A DNA stretch of 64,000 bases. Origin: Streptomyces ochraceiscleroticus. GTDB lineage: Bacteria > Actinomycetota > Actinomycetes > Streptomycetales > Streptomycetaceae. The stretch spans positions 62,001 to 126,000 of the forward strand of contig NZ_JOAX01000003.1 of the NCBI RefSeq assembly GCF_000720485.1, in the 5' to 3' direction. Of this stretch, positions 58,251-64,000 are shown piece after piece; position 1 is the stretch's first letter, and each line of letters starts with the position of its first letter. The translations under genes and the position numbers were made by a program. The notes beneath the pieces were generated by a model. That model had not been told where the DNA came from, ran no database searches, and saw only the letters and a list, made by a program, of their open reading frames with translations.

Positions 58251-59018
58251 TCAGCGGAACTTGGCCTTGCCGGGGCCCTCCTCGACGAAGCTGCGCATGC
58301 CCGTCGCACGGTCCTCGGTGGCGAACAAGCCTGCGAACCAGTTCCGTTCGATCGTCAGTCCGGTGTCGATGTCGGTCTCCAGACCGGCGTCCACCGACTC
58401 CTTCGCGGCGCGCAGTGCCATCGCCGGGCCCACGGCGAGCCGGGCCGCCCAGGCGTGCGCCTGCGCGTACACCTCTTCGGCGGGAACCACCCGGTCCACC
58501 AGCCCGAGGGCGAGCGCCTCGTCGGCCTTCACCTGGCGGCCGGTGAAGATCAGGTCCTTGGCCTTGGACGGGCCGATGAGGCGGGCGAGGCGCTGGGTGC
58601 CGCCCGCGCCCGGGATCAGGCCGAGCAGGATCTCGGGCTGGCCGAGCTTGGCGTTCTCCGCGGCGATGCGGAAGTCGGCGCAGAGCGCGAGCTCGCAGCC
58701 GCCGCCGAGCGCGTATCCGGTGACCGCGGCCACCACGGGCTTGGGGATGCGGGCGACGGCGGTGAAGGAGTCCTGCAGCGCCTTGGACCGGGCGACCATC
58801 GCCGCGTGGTCCATCACCTGCATCTCCTTGATGTCCGCGCCGGCCGCGAACACCTTCTCGCCGCCCCAGATCACCACCGCGCGGACGTCGTCGCGGCGGG
58901 TGGCCTCCTCGGCCAGCTCGCGCAGCCGGTCCTGGGTGGCGGTGTCCAGCGCGTTCATGGGCGGACGGTCCAGGCGGACGGTGCCGACGCCGTCGGCCAC
59001 CTCGAAGTTCACAGTCAT
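58251..59018 (-). CDS. enoyl-CoA hydratase/isomerase family protein
   Basis: 255 residues. VFAAGADIKEM (oxyanion region), GYALGGGCELALCADFRIAA with a catalytic-type Glu and GQPEILLGLIPGAGGTQRLA with the second, both as in true hydratases. TGRQVKADEALALGLVDRVV completes crotonase features. It hydrates trans-2-enoyl-CoA in beta-oxidation; the exact chain length is unknown. ATG at 59018. Stand-alone gene. Confidence 0.93.
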   Translation of the reverse strand: MTVNFEVADGVGTVRLDRPPMNALDTATQDRLRELAEEATRRDDVRAVVIWGGEKVFAAGADIKEMQVMDHAAMVARSKALQDSFTAVARIPKPVVAAVTGYALGGGCELALCADFRIAAENAKLGQPEILLGLIPGAGGTQRLARLIGPSKAKDLIFTGRQVKADEALALGLVDRVVPAEEVYAQAHAWAARLAVGPAMALRAAKESVDAGLETDIDTGLTIERNWFAGLFATEDRATGMRSFVEEGPGKAKFR

Positions 59019-59130
59019 GAGGGCAGGTTAATAGCCGTTCACGGGAACGGCGCCGGTGCACTTGGTCACAGTGCACCGGACGCCCCGTCACGGCCCCGCC
59101 ACAGCCCTTGCCGCGGCCCCGTACCGGCTC

Positions 59131-60351
59131 TTACTTACTGCGGCGCTTCCACTCCTCCCACGGCATGTTCCACACGTTCAAGCCGTTCTCCGGCTGGATG
59201 GTGCGGTCGTGGGAGTTCTTGACGACGACCAGGTCGCCGATCATGGAGTTCCCGTAGAACCACCCGGCGGGCGTGGAGGCGGAGCCGCCGCGGTAGTCGA
59301 AGAGGCCCACGCAGCCGTGGCTGGCGTTGCGCCGGCCGAAGGTCCACTGCCCGGACCAGTAGTTGCCGTGGATGAACGTGCCGGAGTCGCTGAGCCGCAT
59401 CGCGTGCGGCACGTCCTTGATGTCGTACTCGCCGCCGAAGCCCACGGTGTCGCCGTTCATCCGCGTCACCGGGTGCTTCTCGCTGATGACCATCTTGCCG
59501 TTGTACGTCTCGGTGCCCGGGGCGCCCGAGGTGATCGGCAGCGTCTTGATCTTCTTGCCGTCGCGGACCACGGTCATCTGGTGCGACGCCGCGTCCACCG
59601 TGCTGATCTGGCTCCGGCCGACGGTGAAGGTGACCTTCTTGTTCTGCGTCCCGTACACCCCGGGGCGGCCCTCGACCCCATTGAGGTTCATGGTGACGGT
59701 GACCTTCGTGCCCGGCTTCCAGTACTTCTCCGGGCGGTACTCCAGGCGGTCGTTGCCGAACCAGCGGCCCTCGATGGGCACCGACGGCTCGGCGGTCACC
59801 TTGATCGCGTTCTCCACGGCCTTCGGGGCCGTGATGCCGCGCGTGAAGCGCACGTCGACCGGCATCCCGACGCCGACCGTCTGCCCGTTCTCCGGGACGT
59901 GGCGCCCGATGAAGGTGTTCTTGGGCACCAAAGTGGTGAAGTCGGCGTGCTCGGCGGCCTCACGGCCCTCGGAGTCCTTCGCCACCGCGTCGACCGTGTA
60001 CTCCGTCGACGCGCCGAGGTGCCCGACCGGCTGCCAGACGCTGCCGCCCTTGGAGAGCCGCCCGTCGACGGTGTTGCCCTTGGCGTCCTTGACCGTCACG
60101 GACTTCAGCGTGCCCTTGTCCACCGTCACCTTCAGGGCGCCGCTCGTGGCGACGTCCTCGGCGCCGTCCTTCACCGAGATCTTCACCGCGGCCTGCGACG
60201 CGGCGTCCTTGCCGTCCTTGCCCCCCTTGTCCCCGCTGCCGCCGCACGCGGCCACCAGCACCATCAGCGCCCCGAGCACCGGAGCGAGCAGGACCTTTCC
60301 CCCCTGCCGCCGCCGAAACCGCCCTCGCGGCGCCCCCCATATCGGCTGCAC
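59131..60351 (-). CDS. L,D-transpeptidase lipoprotein (Ig-like + YkuD), copy 1
   Basis: About 406 residues. Basic N terminus, lipobox LVAAC, then two Ig-like domains (TPKAVENAIKV-type segment, GKWFGNDRLEYRP-like GRWFGNDRLEYRP) and a YkuD domain with SGTFIHGNYWSGQWTFGRRN and ASHGCVGLFD (His and catalytic Cys). It forms 3-3 cross-links in peptidoglycan. Start uncertain: GTG at 60351 is given; a TTG two codons earlier has AGAGG at better spacing, and ATG at 60414 is also in frame. Paralogous to the next gene. Confidence 0.9.
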   Translation of the reverse strand: MQPIWGAPRGRFRRRQGGKVLLAPVLGALMVLVAACGGSGDKGGKDGKDAASQAAVKISVKDGAEDVATSGALKVTVDKGTLKSVTVKDAKGNTVDGRLSKGGSVWQPVGHLGASTEYTVDAVAKDSEGREAAEHADFTTLVPKNTFIGRHVPENGQTVGVGMPVDVRFTRGITAPKAVENAIKVTAEPSVPIEGRWFGNDRLEYRPEKYWKPGTKVTVTMNLNGVEGRPGVYGTQNKKVTFTVGRSQISTVDAASHQMTVVRDGKKIKTLPITSGAPGTETYNGKMVISEKHPVTRMNGDTVGFGGEYDIKDVPHAMRLSDSGTFIHGNYWSGQWTFGRRNASHGCVGLFDYRGGSASTPAGWFYGNSMIGDLVVVKNSHDRTIQPENGLNVWNMPWEEWKRRSK

Positions 60352-60582
60352 GTCCAAGACTTGGCCTCTTTTCCCCTCGCACGGCCCGCATCCGCGGCGC
60401 GCGGCACGGGCCACGCGCGCGCCTGCCGCCAGATAACCACACCGGGGACGAGGGCGGACTCCCCGGACATGTCACCGTTTCGTCCCAACTGATAACGGTG
60501 GTACGGGACGTGCGGGAGAGGGCCGCGCGGGCGGTCAAGTCGGCCGGATAACGGTGCGGCCGGTGCCCGCGCCACCCCCGGA

Positions 60583-61800
60583 TCAGCGGAGCGCGGAGCC
60601 CCGCAGCCATTCGTCCCACGGCATGTTCCAGCCACCCAGCCCGTTGTCCGGCGCCACCGTCACGTCCCGCGAGCGGATCACCTCGACGATGTCGCCGATC
60701 AGCGAGTTGCCGTAGAACCAGCCCGCCGGCGTGTCCGGGCTGCCGCCCTGCTCGTCGCGGAGCCCGACGCACCCGTGGCTGGTGTTGGCGCCGCCGAACG
60801 TCCCCCGCGACGCCCAGTAGTTCCCGTGCAGGAACGTCCCCGACGTGGTCAGGCGCAGCGCGTGCGGCACATCGGGGATGTCGTACTCGCCACCGAAGCC
60901 GACCGTTCCGCCGTCCATCCGGGTCATCGGATGCCGTTCCAGGATCACCATCCGGCCGTTGTACGTCGGGTTGTCCTGGTCGCCCGCGGTGACCGGCAGG
61001 GTCACCGGCGGCGTTCCCGCGCGCCGTACGGTCATGGTGTGCGCGGCGGCGTCAACCACGCTGGTCTGATCCCGGCCGATCCGGAAACGGACGGTCTTGT
61101 GCTGGATCCCGTACACCCCGGGTGCCGCACGCACGTCCCGCAGCCGCAGCGCCATCGTGACCTCCGTGCCCGGCCGCCAGCGCTCCCGGGGCCGGAAGTC
61201 CATCCGGCGCGCGCCGAACCAGTGGGGCGCGACGCGCACGGCGGGGCGCGCGGTGACGGAGACGGCCCGCTCGACGGCGGCGCGGTCGCGCACCGGGCGG
61301 TTGAAGTCGAAGGAGACGATCATTCCGGTGCCGACGGTGGAGCGGTGCTCGGGCCGGAAGAAGCCGACGAGACGGTGCCGGGGCACGTAGGTGGTGAAGG
61401 AGGTGTGCCGGGCGGTGCGCCGCCCGTGCCCGTCCAGCGCCACGGCCTCGACGGTGTAGCGGGAGGCGAGCGCGAGCGGGGGGCCGGCCGAGCGCCAGCC
61501 GAGCCCGTCGCGGGTGAGCCGGCCGGGCACCGGTGCGCTGCCGGTGTCCCCCGCCCGGGTGACCTCGACCCGCTCCAGGCGCCCGTCCGGTACCCGTACC
61601 TCGATGCGGTGGCCCGCGCGCACGCCGCGCGCGCCGTCGTCCGGTACCACCCGTACGGCCTCGCGCGTGGGCCGCGGCGCGTCGGAGGTCCACCCGCCCG
61701 GCCCCTGGCAGGCGGAGAGCAGGACGGCGCCGGTGAGCAGCGGTACGGCGGCCGTCCAGGGCCGCCCGGCCGCTCGGTTTCTGAGGGTTCGGTAGCTCAC
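60583..61800 (-). CDS. L,D-transpeptidase lipoprotein (Ig-like + YkuD), copy 2
   Basis: 405 residues. Signal with LLSAC lipobox, Arg-rich Ig-like region (HWFGARRMDFRPRERWRPGT) and YkuD motif SGTFLHGNYWASRGTF then NTSHGCVGLRDE. About the same domain order as copy 1, with QHKTVRFRIGRDQTSVVDA paralleling QNKKVTFTVGRSQISTVDA. GTG at 61800 chosen; it shows only a weak site. It ends 232 bases before copy 1 on the same strand, so the pair is a tandem duplication that has diverged strongly in base composition (copy 2 Arg-rich, copy 1 Lys-rich). Confidence 0.9.
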   Translation of the reverse strand: MSYRTLRNRAAGRPWTAAVPLLTGAVLLSACQGPGGWTSDAPRPTREAVRVVPDDGARGVRAGHRIEVRVPDGRLERVEVTRAGDTGSAPVPGRLTRDGLGWRSAGPPLALASRYTVEAVALDGHGRRTARHTSFTTYVPRHRLVGFFRPEHRSTVGTGMIVSFDFNRPVRDRAAVERAVSVTARPAVRVAPHWFGARRMDFRPRERWRPGTEVTMALRLRDVRAAPGVYGIQHKTVRFRIGRDQTSVVDAAAHTMTVRRAGTPPVTLPVTAGDQDNPTYNGRMVILERHPMTRMDGGTVGFGGEYDIPDVPHALRLTTSGTFLHGNYWASRGTFGGANTSHGCVGLRDEQGGSPDTPAGWFYGNSLIGDIVEVIRSRDVTVAPDNGLGGWNMPWDEWLRGSALR

Positions 61801-61965
61801 GGTGATCTCAACGAGCGTTCGCTTCGTGGGGAAACGTGAGGTCCTGCCCAGTTCGGGGAAGGAAGGGGGCAGGGATGGATCGCCGGGAGGGCACGTCCAC
61901 GCGCGCGGCCGGGACGCCGCGCGGGCACCGCCCGATCGAGTCGCCGAGCGGCGGGAGGCTGCCAC

Positions 61966-64000
<2,035 letters not shown>

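Overview
The window is very GC-rich DNA with strong third-position G/C bias, frequent GTG starts and 4-base ATGA/GTGA overlaps. Gene content and order (gatC-gatA-gatB beside a membrane GGDEF-EAL gene and ligA; XRE/DUF397 pair; anti-sigma-type ATPase; tandem L,D-transpeptidases; gcvT-gcvH-glyA-sdaA) point to a Streptomyces chromosome, core region rather than arm. I found no tRNA, rRNA, CRISPR array, insertion sequence or prophage block.

Left part (1-9.3 kb): the tail of an aldo/keto reductase, a repeat-filled gap, a PQQ-type sugar dehydrogenase lipoprotein, a DUF6191-like small protein, a large LuxR-family ATPase regulator (LAL), two small hypothetical genes, and an MMPL exporter. Between the exporter and the next operon lies a decayed C-terminal fragment of a phosphocholine-type phospholipase C.

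9.3-15.8 kb is a probable catabolic operon for Amadori compounds (fructosamines): a FrlB-like deglycase, a FrlD-like PfkB kinase, an ABC sugar-binding lipoprotein and two permeases, all on the minus strand. A divergent LacI regulator sits beside two near-identical palindromic operators. No ABC ATPase is encoded. Next comes an NAD(P)-binding NmrA-type gene behind a SoxR-type promoter (20-bp palindrome inside a 19-bp spacer).

16.8-29.0 kb is housekeeping: gatC-gatA-(80-aa membrane protein)-gatB for tRNA transamidation, an RmdB-like cyclic-di-GMP enzyme, ligA coupled to a methionine-synthase-like gene, an SDR, a LOG-family protein and glutamate dehydrogenase. 29.2-36.9 kb carries an XRE regulator coupled to a DUF397 protein with a triplicated motif, a DUF5685 protein with a striking cysteine tail, mnmA, a Tat-type amidase and a cysteine desulfurase. 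MnmA needs sulfur that a cysteine desulfurase can supply. 36.9-43.1 kb is an oligopeptide ABC operon (C-A-B-D-F order).

43.5-53.8 kb: two SseB-like genes, a P-loop kinase-like gene, then a tandem glycine riboswitch controlling gcvT, followed by gcvH, glyA and sdaA (one-carbon and serine/glycine flux). Then come a CRP-like site, a terminator, a GH25 lysozyme without signal peptide, nadE and a hypothetical gene. 53.8-57.1 kb is an extracytoplasmic thiol/disulfide cluster (secreted protein, DsbA-like, CcdA-like, DUF5993-like, DsbB-like). The right end has an anti-sigma-type ATPase, enoyl-CoA hydratase, two paralogous L,D-transpeptidases and the start of a divergent glycogen-debranching enzyme cut by the window edge.
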